DNA from: Chitinophagaceae bacterium | GTDB lineage: Bacteria; Bacteroidota; Bacteroidia; Chitinophagales; Chitinophagaceae | Assembly (NCBI GenBank): GCA_013140985.1 | Contig: JABFRU010000023.1 | Span: 124,001-188,000 of the forward strand | Length of the DNA stretch: 64,000 nucleotides | Direction: 5' to 3' | Shown: positions 17,412 through 24,653 of the stretch, piece after piece | Layout: every line of letters begins with the position of its first letter | How positions within the stretch are numbered: position 1 is the first letter of the stretch | The notes under the pieces: model-generated | Databases searched by the model: none | What the model saw: the letters and a program-made list of their open reading frames with translations, nothing else | Told to the model about the DNA's origin: nothing | Program-made: the position numbers and the translations under genes

Positions 17412-17896
17412 GTTTCAAGTAAAGCCATGATCTCTTTCTTCAGCTCTTCATGTGATACCTGTTCTTCAACAAATTTCCGGTAGCCCGTTTTATTATTGAT
17501 AAAAAGGGTTGCCGGAATTGCTCCCGACCATTTAGGATCTATTTTGGGGCAGAAATAATCCGCATTGAGTTCATCCAACCAGAGTGTCGGATGTTTGAGA
17601 TCTCTTTTCTCCATGAACGTTTTCATTTTATCCGGGTAGGATTCTTTAAAATCAAGACTCACCAATAATAGTTGAAGGCTATCCTTACGGTGTTCCTTTG
17701 CTTCTTTTATAAAATCAGGCAGCTCCTCCACGCAAGGCACACACCAGGTAGCCCACATATTAACGATCAGCGGTGTTTTACTTTCAGCAATGATCTTTTC
17801 CACTTCAGTGATCTTCACTTTCTTTATCTCCTGGGCAGAGACACTCATTGCTGCAAAAAAACAAAAACAAACAATTAAAGACTTTGTAATTTTCAT
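17405..17896 (-). CDS. TlpA-like periplasmic thioredoxin
   Basis: 163 residues; signal peptide 1-21 (cut near SVSAQ). Thioredoxin fold with active site WATWCVPC (C52, C55), an insertion SLDFKESYPDKMKTF, and the cis-proline loop GAIPATLFIN. Proteins of this type reduce disulfides outside the cytoplasm, for example in cytochrome c maturation. The start ATG lies 12 nt after the trmH stop, so both are probably one minus-strand transcript. Confidence 0.92.
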   Translation of the reverse strand: MKITKSLIVCFCFFAAMSVSAQEIKKVKITEVEKIIAESKTPLIVNMWATWCVPCVEELPDFIKEAKEHRKDSLQLLLVSLDFKESYPDKMKTFMEKRDLKHPTLWLDELNADYFCPKIDPKWSGAIPATLFINNKTGYRKFVEEQVSHEELKKEIMALLETH

Positions 17897-17908
17897 GAAC
17901 CTTAAGCT

Positions 17909-18499
17909 TTAAACATCTTCCTTAAATCCCCATTCATCCAGCAACGACTTATACCTGACGCTATCCAACCCTGGCTGGTTGTAATGACCTACATTCATTT
18001 TTTGTCGGAAGGCTTCATACAAAGTAACGGCGCAAGCCACACTTATGTTCAACGAACGGATGATACCTACCTGCGGAATGATAAAATTTCCATCGGCCAA
18101 TGCTCTTATCTCATCACTTACCCCGCTGTGCTCATTGCCAAATACCAACGCAATACTTTGGGTAAAATCAATACTGTGTAAACTTATGGCATCACTGCTT
18201 AAGTGGGTAGTTAAAATGGTTGAATAGCATTTTCTCAGTGATGAAAAACATTCCTCCGCATTTTCAAACTGGTGAACCGTTAACCATTTGGCTGCGCTGG
18301 AAGAACTTTTGGCTCCCCATTTTTTATGTCTTGGTATTTTGGTGTTGAGAATATAAATATCCTGAATCCCTATTGCATCAGCCGTTCGCATCACTGCTGA
18401 AATATTATGCGGATCAGAAACATTTTCCAGCACAATGGTAATGTTTGCCTGTCGTTTATCAAGTACTGAAGTGAGACGTTGTTTTCTTTCCGGGGTCAT
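17909..18499 (-). CDS. trmH: tRNA (guanosine(18)-2'-O)-methyltransferase
   Basis: 196 residues, a SPOUT (SpoU) methyltransferase. The three family motifs are present: ENVSDPHNISAVMRTADAIG (about 25-44), ALVFGNEHSGVSDEI (about 130-144) and IPQVGIIRSLNISVACAVTL (about 152-171), which together make the knotted SAM site. The ATHLS-like motif TTHLSSDAISLHSID and the overall layout match E. coli TrmH, which methylates G18 in the D-loop of tRNAs. It is the upstream gene of the trmH, tlpA-like pair. Confidence 0.92.
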   Translation of the reverse strand: MTPERKQRLTSVLDKRQANITIVLENVSDPHNISAVMRTADAIGIQDIYILNTKIPRHKKWGAKSSSSAAKWLTVHQFENAEECFSSLRKCYSTILTTHLSSDAISLHSIDFTQSIALVFGNEHSGVSDEIRALADGNFIIPQVGIIRSLNISVACAVTLYEAFRQKMNVGHYNQPGLDSVRYKSLLDEWGFKEDV

Positions 18500-18575
18500 T
18501 GAATGATAGGGCTTTATAGCTTGTAAAACTCGTTAAATTAAGTATATTTATAGTTGGCTTTAAAAAATAAATATA

Positions 18576-18724
18576 GTCCCGCAGGGACGCCATATTAGTA
18601 GAAATGTTTTCAGTAAAAGGGTCAGAGCTCCGCAGGAGCGATATATAATTAAAAATATGTCACCCCTACGGGGTTATTTCCTTGTTTTAATTTTTTTCCT
18701 ACTGATATTTCGCTCCTACGGAGC
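18576..18724. repeat. Cluster of four 13-bp GC palindromes (CCGCAGG / CCTACGG type)
   Basis: GTCCCGCAGGGAC (18576-18588), GCTCCGCAGGAGC (18627-18639), ACCCCTACGGGGT (18662-18674) and GCTCCTACGGAGC (18712-18724), separated by A/T-rich spacers containing ATAT and TTTTAATT. The first two read GCAG, the last two read CTAC, so the cluster as a whole is an inverted arrangement. It fills most of the 249-nt gap between the divergent trmH and mmsA genes; the last copy ends 24 nt before the mmsA ATG. Confidence 0.85.
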
Positions 18725-18748
18725 TATGATTAAAATGAAATTTATATT

Positions 18749-20206
18749 ATGAAATACGCTCCCGTTCAGAATTATATCGGCGGAAAATTTGTGAATGCAA
18801 GTTCCGCCCGGACCATCCCCGTTATCTCACCAATCGATGGAAATCATTTGTCAGATGTACCGATGTCAACGGGTAAGGATCTGGATAATGCAGTGAAGGC
18901 TGCCAAAGCCGCTTTCCCCGCATGGAGCAAGATGCCGATCAAAGAAAGAGTGCAGGTCTTTTTCCGTTATAAAACTTTACTGGAAAAACATTTGAAAGAA
19001 CTGGCTGAACTCTGCAGCGAAGAAAATGGAAAGACTTATGGTGAATCAGTTGCTGAAATTGAAAAATGTATTGAGCTGACAGAATTCGCTACTTCATTAC
19101 CACAATTAGTAACGGGAGAAATACTGGAAGTAAGTAAAGGTGTTGAATGCAGAACAGAACATGTGCCGCTGGGGGTTGTGGCGAGCATCGTTCCATTTAA
19201 TTTTCCGGCAATGGTTCCCAACTGGACCATACCGAACGCCATTGCATTAGGAAATTGTATGATCTTAAAACCTTCGGAAAAAGTTCCGCTGTGTTCAGGG
19301 AGATTGGCCGAATTATTAAAAGAAGCCGGCCTGCCGGATGGTGTATTGAATATCGTTCATGGTGATGTGGAAATAGTAGAAGCTATCTGCGATCATCCCG
19401 GCATTGAAGCCGTTTCATTTGTCGGTTCTACCAAAGTGGCTAAGATCGTTTATCAAAGAGCAACAAAAACCTTTAAAAGAGCATTGGCTCTTGGTGGTGC
19501 TAAAAATCATTTGATGGTATTACCGGATGCTATCCCCGGAATGACGGCACAGAATGTGGCTGCATCCATGAGCGGTTGTGCGGGTCAGCGTTGTATGGCT
19601 GCATCGGCCATGATCGGTGTAGGAAATGTTGACAGCATCGTTGCTAAAATATGTGAAGAGGCAAGAAAAATTATTCCCGGAGAAAATCTCGGCGCTGTGA
19701 TCAGCCAGGAAAGTAAAGAGAGAATTGAAAGATATATTGGCGAAGCAGAAAGAGATGGTGCAAAGATCTTAGTGGATGGCCGCAATGCAAAAGTGAAAGG
19801 AAAAGAGAACGGCACTTATGTTGGTCCAACAGTTATTGATTATGTAACACCTGACATGAGTGTGGCTACCGAAGAAATTTTCGGGCCCGTTATTTCTATT
19901 ATGCGAACCGACACAGTTGATGAAGCGTTAGCGATTGAAAATGCAAATCCTTACGGCAATGCGGCTGCTGTATTTACACAGAATGGCGGCATGGCCCGTT
20001 ATATCATTGACAAAGCCAGCGCTGGTATGATCGGAGTGAATGTGGGTGTGCCGGTACCAAGAGAACCTTTTTCTTTCGGCGGATGGAATGAAAGTAAGTT
20101 TGGTGTAGGTGATATTACGGGAAAAAGTTCAATTGAATTCTGGACAAAGTTGAAGAAGAGTACGACAAAGTGGAATGCAGAGGCGGGGGTGAACTGGATG
20201 AGTTAG
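18749..20206 (+). CDS. mmsA: CoA-acylating (methyl)malonate-semialdehyde dehydrogenase
   Basis: 485 residues, aldehyde dehydrogenase fold: NAD-binding region PFNFPAMVPNWTIPNAIALG, GSTKV, catalytic Cys282 in SGCAGQRCMAAS. The general-base Glu of ordinary aldehyde dehydrogenases is replaced by Asn in LGGAKNHLMV, the mark of CoA-acylating MMSDH. It converts malonate semialdehyde to acetyl-CoA, or methylmalonate semialdehyde to propionyl-CoA, with NAD. This is the terminal step of the pyrimidine pathway encoded downstream. The last 36 nt (WNAEAGVNWMS) recur in altered form at 20986-21021. Confidence 0.95.
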   Translation: MKYAPVQNYIGGKFVNASSARTIPVISPIDGNHLSDVPMSTGKDLDNAVKAAKAAFPAWSKMPIKERVQVFFRYKTLLEKHLKELAELCSEENGKTYGESVAEIEKCIELTEFATSLPQLVTGEILEVSKGVECRTEHVPLGVVASIVPFNFPAMVPNWTIPNAIALGNCMILKPSEKVPLCSGRLAELLKEAGLPDGVLNIVHGDVEIVEAICDHPGIEAVSFVGSTKVAKIVYQRATKTFKRALALGGAKNHLMVLPDAIPGMTAQNVAASMSGCAGQRCMAASAMIGVGNVDSIVAKICEEARKIIPGENLGAVISQESKERIERYIGEAERDGAKILVDGRNAKVKGKENGTYVGPTVIDYVTPDMSVATEEIFGPVISIMRTDTVDEALAIENANPYGNAAAVFTQNGGMARYIIDKASAGMIGVNVGVPVPREPFSFGGWNESKFGVGDITGKSSIEFWTKLKKSTTKWNAEAGVNWMS

Positions 20207-20239
20207 AGGCCTCCCCAAACCCCTCGGCTGGAGGGACTT
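20207..20239. repeat. Dispersed GC-rich repeat GGCCTCCCCAAACCCCTC, copy 1
   Basis: Begins directly after the mmsA stop. It contains CCCCTCGGCTGGAGGG, a degenerate hairpin. It is an inverted copy of the repeat at 21761-21793 inside the aminotransferase gene; a third relative is at 33836-33872. Confidence 0.8.
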
Positions 20240-20252
20240 AGAAGGGTCGTCT

Positions 20253-20383
20253 AAGGTCACAAATTGTGACCTTGAACAGAAATGCAGGCTTTAAGGTTGC
20301 AATCTGAAACCTTAAACAAAAATTATGCAGTCACAAATTGTGACCGCATAACGGAAATCTCTAAGGCCGCAAATTGCGACCTT
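20253..20383. repeat. Array of four 21-bp palindromes upstream of the ORF6N gene
   Basis: Units at 20253-20273, 20293-20313, 20327-20347 and 20363-20383 (start-to-start 40, 34 and 36 nt). Unit 1 is a perfect inverted repeat with 10-bp arm AAGGTCACAA. Unit 3 keeps TCACAAATTGTGA; unit 4 has CCGCAAATTGCGA; unit 2 has GTTGCAATCTGAAAC. The AAGG/CCTT outer arms and AAATT centre are mostly constant, while the inner four bases vary, partly in a compensatory way. All lie within the 190 nt between the mmsA stop and the ORF6N ATG (20396). Confidence 0.9.
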
Positions 20384-20395
20384 AAAAAAATAAAT

Positions 20396-20980
20396 ATGAG
20401 AATAATCAAGAGTATCCAAAACAGGATTTATGAGGTCAGAGGTGAAAAAGTTATGCTTGACAGGGACTTAGCAACCTTGTACGAAATTGAAGTAAAGATT
20501 TTAAACCAGGCAGTCAAGAGAAATATCAAGCGATTTCCTAAAGACTTTATGTTTCAACTTTCGAAAGAAGAATTTGAAGAACTGAGGTTTCAAATTGAAA
20601 CCTCAGAAAATGACAAATCTTCAAGGTCACAAATTGCGACCATGAAAACAGGAAGAGGAAGTAATATAAAATACCTTCCCTTTGTTTTTACCGAACAGGG
20701 TGTTGCCATGCTAAGCGGAATCCTGAACTCAGATAAAGCCATAGCTATGAACATCGCCATCATGCGGGCATTTGTAGAAATAAGAAGGGTGCTAATACAG
20801 GAGAATGATCTGCGGGAGCAATTAAAACAAATAAAAGAAAGAATTGGTGAGCATGATGTACAGTTGAACCAGTTGTATGATGCAATGGAAAATTTATTGG
20901 ATGAAAAGGTAGCCCAGAAGAAATGGGAGGACAGAGAAAGGATAGGGTTCAAGGCCAAAAAAGTGGTTGAAGGGAAGTAA
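20396..20980 (+). CDS. ORF6N-domain DNA-binding protein
   Basis: 194 residues from ATG 20396; the frame is open back to 20282 but that part encodes the palindromes. The ORF6N domain (about 8-125) shows YEVRGEKVMLDRDLATLYEI, VKRNIKRFPKDFMFQLSKEE and FTEQGVAMLSGILNSDKAI, a phage-type DNA-binding module related to KilA-N. The C-terminal about 60 residues form a coiled coil (LREQLKQIKERIGEHDVQLN). Two palindromes of the upstream type are embedded in frame, encoding RFQIET and RSQIAT. ORF6N proteins are common in Bacteroidota mobile regions; role unknown. It interrupts the pyrimidine catabolic operon. Confidence 0.9.
   Translation: MRIIKSIQNRIYEVRGEKVMLDRDLATLYEIEVKILNQAVKRNIKRFPKDFMFQLSKEEFEELRFQIETSENDKSSRSQIATMKTGRGSNIKYLPFVFTEQGVAMLSGILNSDKAIAMNIAIMRAFVEIRRVLIQENDLREQLKQIKERIGEHDVQLNQLYDAMENLLDEKVAQKKWEDRERIGFKAKKVVEGK
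20582..20643. repeat. Two palindromes inside the ORF6N reading frame
   Basis: 20582-20606 is a perfect inverted repeat with 12-bp arm CTGAGGTTTCAA. 20623-20643 has AAGGTCACAAATTGCGACC. Their spacing (39 nt, 13 codons) matches the upstream array. Confidence 0.9.
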
Positions 20981-20985
20981 ACGAA

Positions 20986-21021
20986 TGGAATCCGGAAGCG
21001 GGAGTGAATTGGATGAGTTGA
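20986..21021 (+). pseudogene. Remnant: second, diverged copy of the mmsA 3' end
   Basis: 36 nt encoding WNPEAGVNWMS and a TGA stop, against WNAEAGVNWMS and TAG at 20171-20206. 29 of 36 bases agree; four of the seven differences are synonymous or in the stop codon and two change one Ala to Pro. It starts 5 nt after the ORF6N stop, so the ORF6N cassette is bracketed by two mmsA tails. Confidence 0.8.
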
Positions 21022-21042
21022 TCTAAAATTTACATTATTTAT

Positions 21043-21717
21043 ATGAGTACTAACTCAGATTTAAATAAATTAACGGATGCTATCTCAACCCTTAGAGATA
21101 AACCAATACAGATTATTAACAGCAATAAAAACAAAAGAAATTATTTTGCAATTATCACAACCTCAATTGCGATTATTTCAACAACACTAGTTATTATAGA
21201 TAGAGTTCAAAAGCCAAAAGTATTCGGAAAAATCATTAGCATCACACAATGGGATAGTGCATCATCATTCATTTATAGGGGCTATGATAACATCCTTAGA
21301 ACCATACAAGGTCAAAGATTTCTCGTTAAGATATCCTTAGCAGTTTCTAAAAAAGATTTATATTTCAAAGATGCAAATATTGTAGCGATATTCAATGACA
21401 ACAAAAGATATAGAGGTGAAATATACAAGGCACCTCATGAAACCATATTCTCTAAAGGCGAAAGATATATTGTCAACATCCCTCCTAGTGAATTTCTAAC
21501 CTACAATAGTTTTATTGAGAAAGGCAAAGTTTTATTCTTCTATTTAAGTTTTATTATCCCAAATAAGAACGACAAAGAGGTTTTTAAAAAACTTGAACTA
21601 GAACTTATTAGGCCTAATGGCAAAAGCCCAAAAACCCATTTAGAAGTTATTGATGCAAAACAAGTTCTCTTTGACGAAGGTTTAATTCAAGAAGAAGGCA
21701 AATCAACTGAAAAATGA
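21043..21717 (+). CDS. Hypothetical single-pass membrane protein, A/T-rich accessory gene
   Basis: 224 residues. Residues 1-30 are polar, one membrane segment lies at about 33-52 (YFAIITTSIAIISTTLVII), and the remainder is a probable beta-rich extracytoplasmic domain with KPKVFGKIISITQWDSASSF and ERYIVNIPPSEFLTYNS. Codon use is more A/T-rich than in the catabolic genes on either side, suggesting recent acquisition together with the ORF6N cassette. No family recognised. It ends 7 nt before the aminotransferase ATG. Confidence 0.75.
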   Translation: MSTNSDLNKLTDAISTLRDKPIQIINSNKNKRNYFAIITTSIAIISTTLVIIDRVQKPKVFGKIISITQWDSASSFIYRGYDNILRTIQGQRFLVKISLAVSKKDLYFKDANIVAIFNDNKRYRGEIYKAPHETIFSKGERYIVNIPPSEFLTYNSFIEKGKVLFFYLSFIIPNKNDKEVFKKLELELIRPNGKSPKTHLEVIDAKQVLFDEGLIQEEGKSTEK

Positions 21718-21724
21718 AATAATT

Positions 21725-23104
21725 ATGAATACAAAAACAATTTCCAAATTATCAGAGACTAAAACCCCTCCTGCGGAGGGGCTTGGGGAGGCCGTTATCC
21801 AGGATAATCTCGACTACACCCTATTCTCCTGGAGCAAACAAAAAGGCATTGCTCCTATCGCCGTGCAAAGAGCCGAAGGGGTTTATCTCTACGATTATGA
21901 TGGCAAACGTTATATTGATTTTTCATCGGGGCTGATGAATGTGAATATCGGTCATGGCAATCAGAGAGTGACGGATGCAGTTGTAAAACAAATGCAGGAA
22001 GTGGCTTATGTAACTCCCAGTTGTGTTACAAAAGTGAGAGGCGAGCTGGGAAAGAAATTAGCAGAGATCTGTCCCGGTGATCTGAACAAGGCTTTCTTTA
22101 CATTATGCGGCGCAACTTCTATTGAAAATGGGATCAAGCTGGCGAGACTATATACCGGCCGTCATAAAATTTTGACCCGTTACCAATCTTATCATGGCGC
22201 TTCTTATGGTGCGATGAGTGCAAGTGGTGATCCCAGGAGAATTCCTATGGATAGTCAACAAGCTCCCAACTTTGTTCATTTCGATCTTCCTTATTTATAT
22301 CGCTGGGAATATGGCGAAGAGAATTTATTGAAAGAAGCTGTGGCTTCTCTCGAAAGAGTGATCGCCTATGAAGGCCCGGCTACTATTGCCGCTATTTTAC
22401 TGGAAGGAGAATCCGGTTCATCAGGCTGTTTAAAATATCCTGTTGGTTATTTAAAAGCAGTAAGAGAAATATGTAATAAACATGGCATCTTATTAATAAT
22501 GGATGAAGTCATGAGTGGTTTCGGAAGGACCGGTAAATGGTTTGGCTTTATGAATCATGGTATCATCCCGGACATGATCGCTATGGCAAAAGGATTGACC
22601 TGTGGTTATCTTCCTTTTGGTTGTTTGATGGTAAGCGACAAGATCGCTGCAAAATATGATGATACTGTTTTAGCATTAGGTCTCACCTACTCTGCTCATC
22701 CTGTTAGTTGCGCTGCTGCATTGGAAACATTGAAAATTTATGAAGATGAGGAACTCATTGAGAATTGTGTGGCAATGAGCCAATATGTAAATGAGCAGGT
22801 AGAAAAATTAAAACAAAAACATCCGAGCATCGGTGATTTCAGGAATACAGGATTGTTGGGTTGCATCGAATTAGTGAAGAACAGGAAAACAAAAGAACCG
22901 ATGGCGCCTTTCAATGCAAAACCGGATGAAATGACGGTGATGAATAAAGTCGCAGCAAAGATCAAAGAATTAGGCATGTACACATTCGTACGCTGGAGCT
23001 ATATTTTTATTGCACCACCATTGTGTGTAACGAAAGAACAAATTGATGAAGGATTAGCGATCATCAGCAAGGCGATAAAGATCGCAGATGAGAATATTAT
23101 TTGA
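21725..23104 (+). CDS. Class III omega-aminotransferase, likely beta-alanine / 3-aminoisobutyrate transaminase
   Basis: 459 residues, PLP fold type I. GRHKILTRYQSYHGAS, the E-x-x-x-G loop LLEGESGSSG, LLIMDEVMSGFGRTG (Asp260) and PLP lysine K289 in DMIAMAKGLTCGY. In this operon the likely reaction is transfer of the amino group of beta-alanine (from uracil) or 3-aminoisobutyrate (from thymine) to pyruvate or 2-oxoglutarate, giving the semialdehyde used by MmsA. The substrate is inferred from context. Residues 12-23 (TKTPPAEGLGEA) are encoded by a dispersed palindromic repeat and lie before the first conserved segment, so they may be tolerated. Confidence 0.9.
   Translation: MNTKTISKLSETKTPPAEGLGEAVIQDNLDYTLFSWSKQKGIAPIAVQRAEGVYLYDYDGKRYIDFSSGLMNVNIGHGNQRVTDAVVKQMQEVAYVTPSCVTKVRGELGKKLAEICPGDLNKAFFTLCGATSIENGIKLARLYTGRHKILTRYQSYHGASYGAMSASGDPRRIPMDSQQAPNFVHFDLPYLYRWEYGEENLLKEAVASLERVIAYEGPATIAAILLEGESGSSGCLKYPVGYLKAVREICNKHGILLIMDEVMSGFGRTGKWFGFMNHGIIPDMIAMAKGLTCGYLPFGCLMVSDKIAAKYDDTVLALGLTYSAHPVSCAAALETLKIYEDEELIENCVAMSQYVNEQVEKLKQKHPSIGDFRNTGLLGCIELVKNRKTKEPMAPFNAKPDEMTVMNKVAAKIKELGMYTFVRWSYIFIAPPLCVTKEQIDEGLAIISKAIKIADENII
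21761..21793. repeat. Dispersed GC-rich repeat, copy 2, inside the aminotransferase 5' codons
   Basis: Contains the perfect hairpin CCCCTCCTGCGGAGGGG followed by CTTGGGGAGGCC. Inverted relative to the copy at 20207-20239, so the two bracket the ORF6N and 21043 genes. Confidence 0.85.
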
Positions 23105-23176
23105 TTTGAAAATTTGAAGATTTGAAGATGGACTCACCTCATCATCTCCAAATCTTCAAATCATCTAATCTTCAAA
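23105..23176. repeat. Intergenic hairpin with TTTGAAGA word-repeat arms
   Basis: Left arm 23105-23130 is built of AATTTGAAGATTTGAAGATG; right arm about 23143-23176 carries its reverse complement (18 of 20 bases match in the inner pair). It fills the whole gap between the aminotransferase stop and the permease ATG. Confidence 0.8.
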
Positions 23177-23179
23177 TTA

Positions 23180-24643
23180 ATGAGCAACCAAAACATAACC
23201 GATTCTTCTCTCATCAACGAAGACCTTGCTCCTATTCCGCAAGAAAAAAGAAAATGGGGAACATGGAACTATGCAGCTCTATGGATCAGCATGAGTCTTT
23301 GTATTCCTTCTTACCAGCTGGCCAGCGGAATGATAGCAAAAGGAATGAACTGGTGGCAGGCGATCATGACCATGCTTCTCGGTAATTTGATCGTATTAGT
23401 TCCAATGATATTGAATGGACATGCAGGAGCAAAATATGGGATACCCTTTCCAGTTTTTGTAAGAGCAAGTTTTGGGACAAAGGGCGCCAACATTCCTGCC
23501 ATGCTGAGAGCAATCGTTGCCTGCGGCTGGTTTGGCATCCAGACATGGATCGGTGGCAAATCATTATATCGTTTATTACAGGTTTGGATACCTGATCTGC
23601 CTGAACTAACTATCAATGGGATGTTTCCTGATCTGTTACCGTTACTTTGCTTTTTAGTTTTCTGGTTGCTCAACATGTATGTTATATATCTCGGCGTTGA
23701 CAGTATAAAAAAACTACTGGTCTTTAAAGCATTTTTTCTTCCTGTTGCAGCAGTGGCACTATTATGCTGGGCATTTTGGGTGATGCAGGACCGTGGTGGT
23801 ATTGCACAGGTCTTTAGTGTTCCTTCAAAATTCCAGGACTCCGCTTCGTTCTATAATTATTTTATACCGGCGTTGACCGGTGTAGTAGGATTCTGGGCAA
23901 CATTATCATTGAACATACCGGACTTTACAAGATATGCAAAGAGTCAAAAAGCGCAACGAAGAGGCCAGGCATTGGGATTACCAACATCAATGACCTTCAT
24001 AGCAATTGTTGCTGTTGTAGTTTCACTGGCAACTGCTTTTGTTTTTAAAGATACTATTTGGGAACCCGAAGCATTGGTAGGAAGATTCGACAATAAGATC
24101 ATTGTAAGTTTTGCACTGATCGCTGTCATCATTGCAACGCTGGCGACAAATATTGCAGCCAATATTGTAAGTCCCGCTAATGATTTCTCTAATCTCAATC
24201 CGAAGAAAATAAATTTCAGGATGGGAGGATATATCACCGGTATCATCGGCATACTCATCTTCCCCTGGAAATTAGTGGAAGACCCTACCGGCTATATTTA
24301 TAGCTGGCTTGTTGGTTATTCGGCATTACTGGGGCCTGTCGGCGGCATCATGATCGCAGATTATTATTTTATACGGAAACAGAAATTAGAGACAGGTGAA
24401 TTGTACAGTCATACAGGAAGATATGGTTATGGAAATGGATTTAATATGATCGCCATATTTGCATTATTGACCGGCATACTTCCCAATATACCCGGCTTCT
24501 TATTGCAGGTGCAGGTTGTTTCATCAACTGCCTTCCCTGTATGGATATCGGAGCTGTATCATTTTGCATGGTTTGTTGGCTTTTTCCTTAGCGGTTTTGT
24601 ATATTGGATATTGATGAAGAATCGCAGATCAGTTTTGCTATAA
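23180..24643 (+). CDS. NCS1-family nucleobase:cation symporter
   Basis: 487 residues with about 12 membrane segments. Family (PF02133) features: NYAALWISMSLCIPSYQLAS, GIPFPVFVRASFGTKGANIP, a substrate-loop segment CGWFGIQTWIGG, SLNIPDFTRYAKSQKAQ and GPVGGIMIADYYFIRKQKL. NCS1 carriers take up uracil, allantoin, hydantoin or thiamine with H+ or Na+. Embedded in a reductive pyrimidine operon, uptake of uracil or thymine is the likely role. 11 nt separate it from the dihydropyrimidinase gene. Confidence 0.93.
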   Translation: MSNQNITDSSLINEDLAPIPQEKRKWGTWNYAALWISMSLCIPSYQLASGMIAKGMNWWQAIMTMLLGNLIVLVPMILNGHAGAKYGIPFPVFVRASFGTKGANIPAMLRAIVACGWFGIQTWIGGKSLYRLLQVWIPDLPELTINGMFPDLLPLLCFLVFWLLNMYVIYLGVDSIKKLLVFKAFFLPVAAVALLCWAFWVMQDRGGIAQVFSVPSKFQDSASFYNYFIPALTGVVGFWATLSLNIPDFTRYAKSQKAQRRGQALGLPTSMTFIAIVAVVVSLATAFVFKDTIWEPEALVGRFDNKIIVSFALIAVIIATLATNIAANIVSPANDFSNLNPKKINFRMGGYITGIIGILIFPWKLVEDPTGYIYSWLVGYSALLGPVGGIMIADYYFIRKQKLETGELYSHTGRYGYGNGFNMIAIFALLTGILPNIPGFLLQVQVVSSTAFPVWISELYHFAWFVGFFLSGFVYWILMKNRRSVLL

Positions 24644-24653
24644 ATGTTTTCTT

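Noticed and set aside
20253-20383. Regularly spaced repeats resembling a short CRISPR array
   Set aside because: Units are palindromic and degenerate, spacers are only about 13-19 nt, and there are no cas genes; related units occur inside a coding sequence.
20282-20395. 38-codon N-terminal extension of the ORF6N protein
   Set aside because: It translates the palindrome array; homologs I recall begin close to MRIIKSIQNRIYEVRG.
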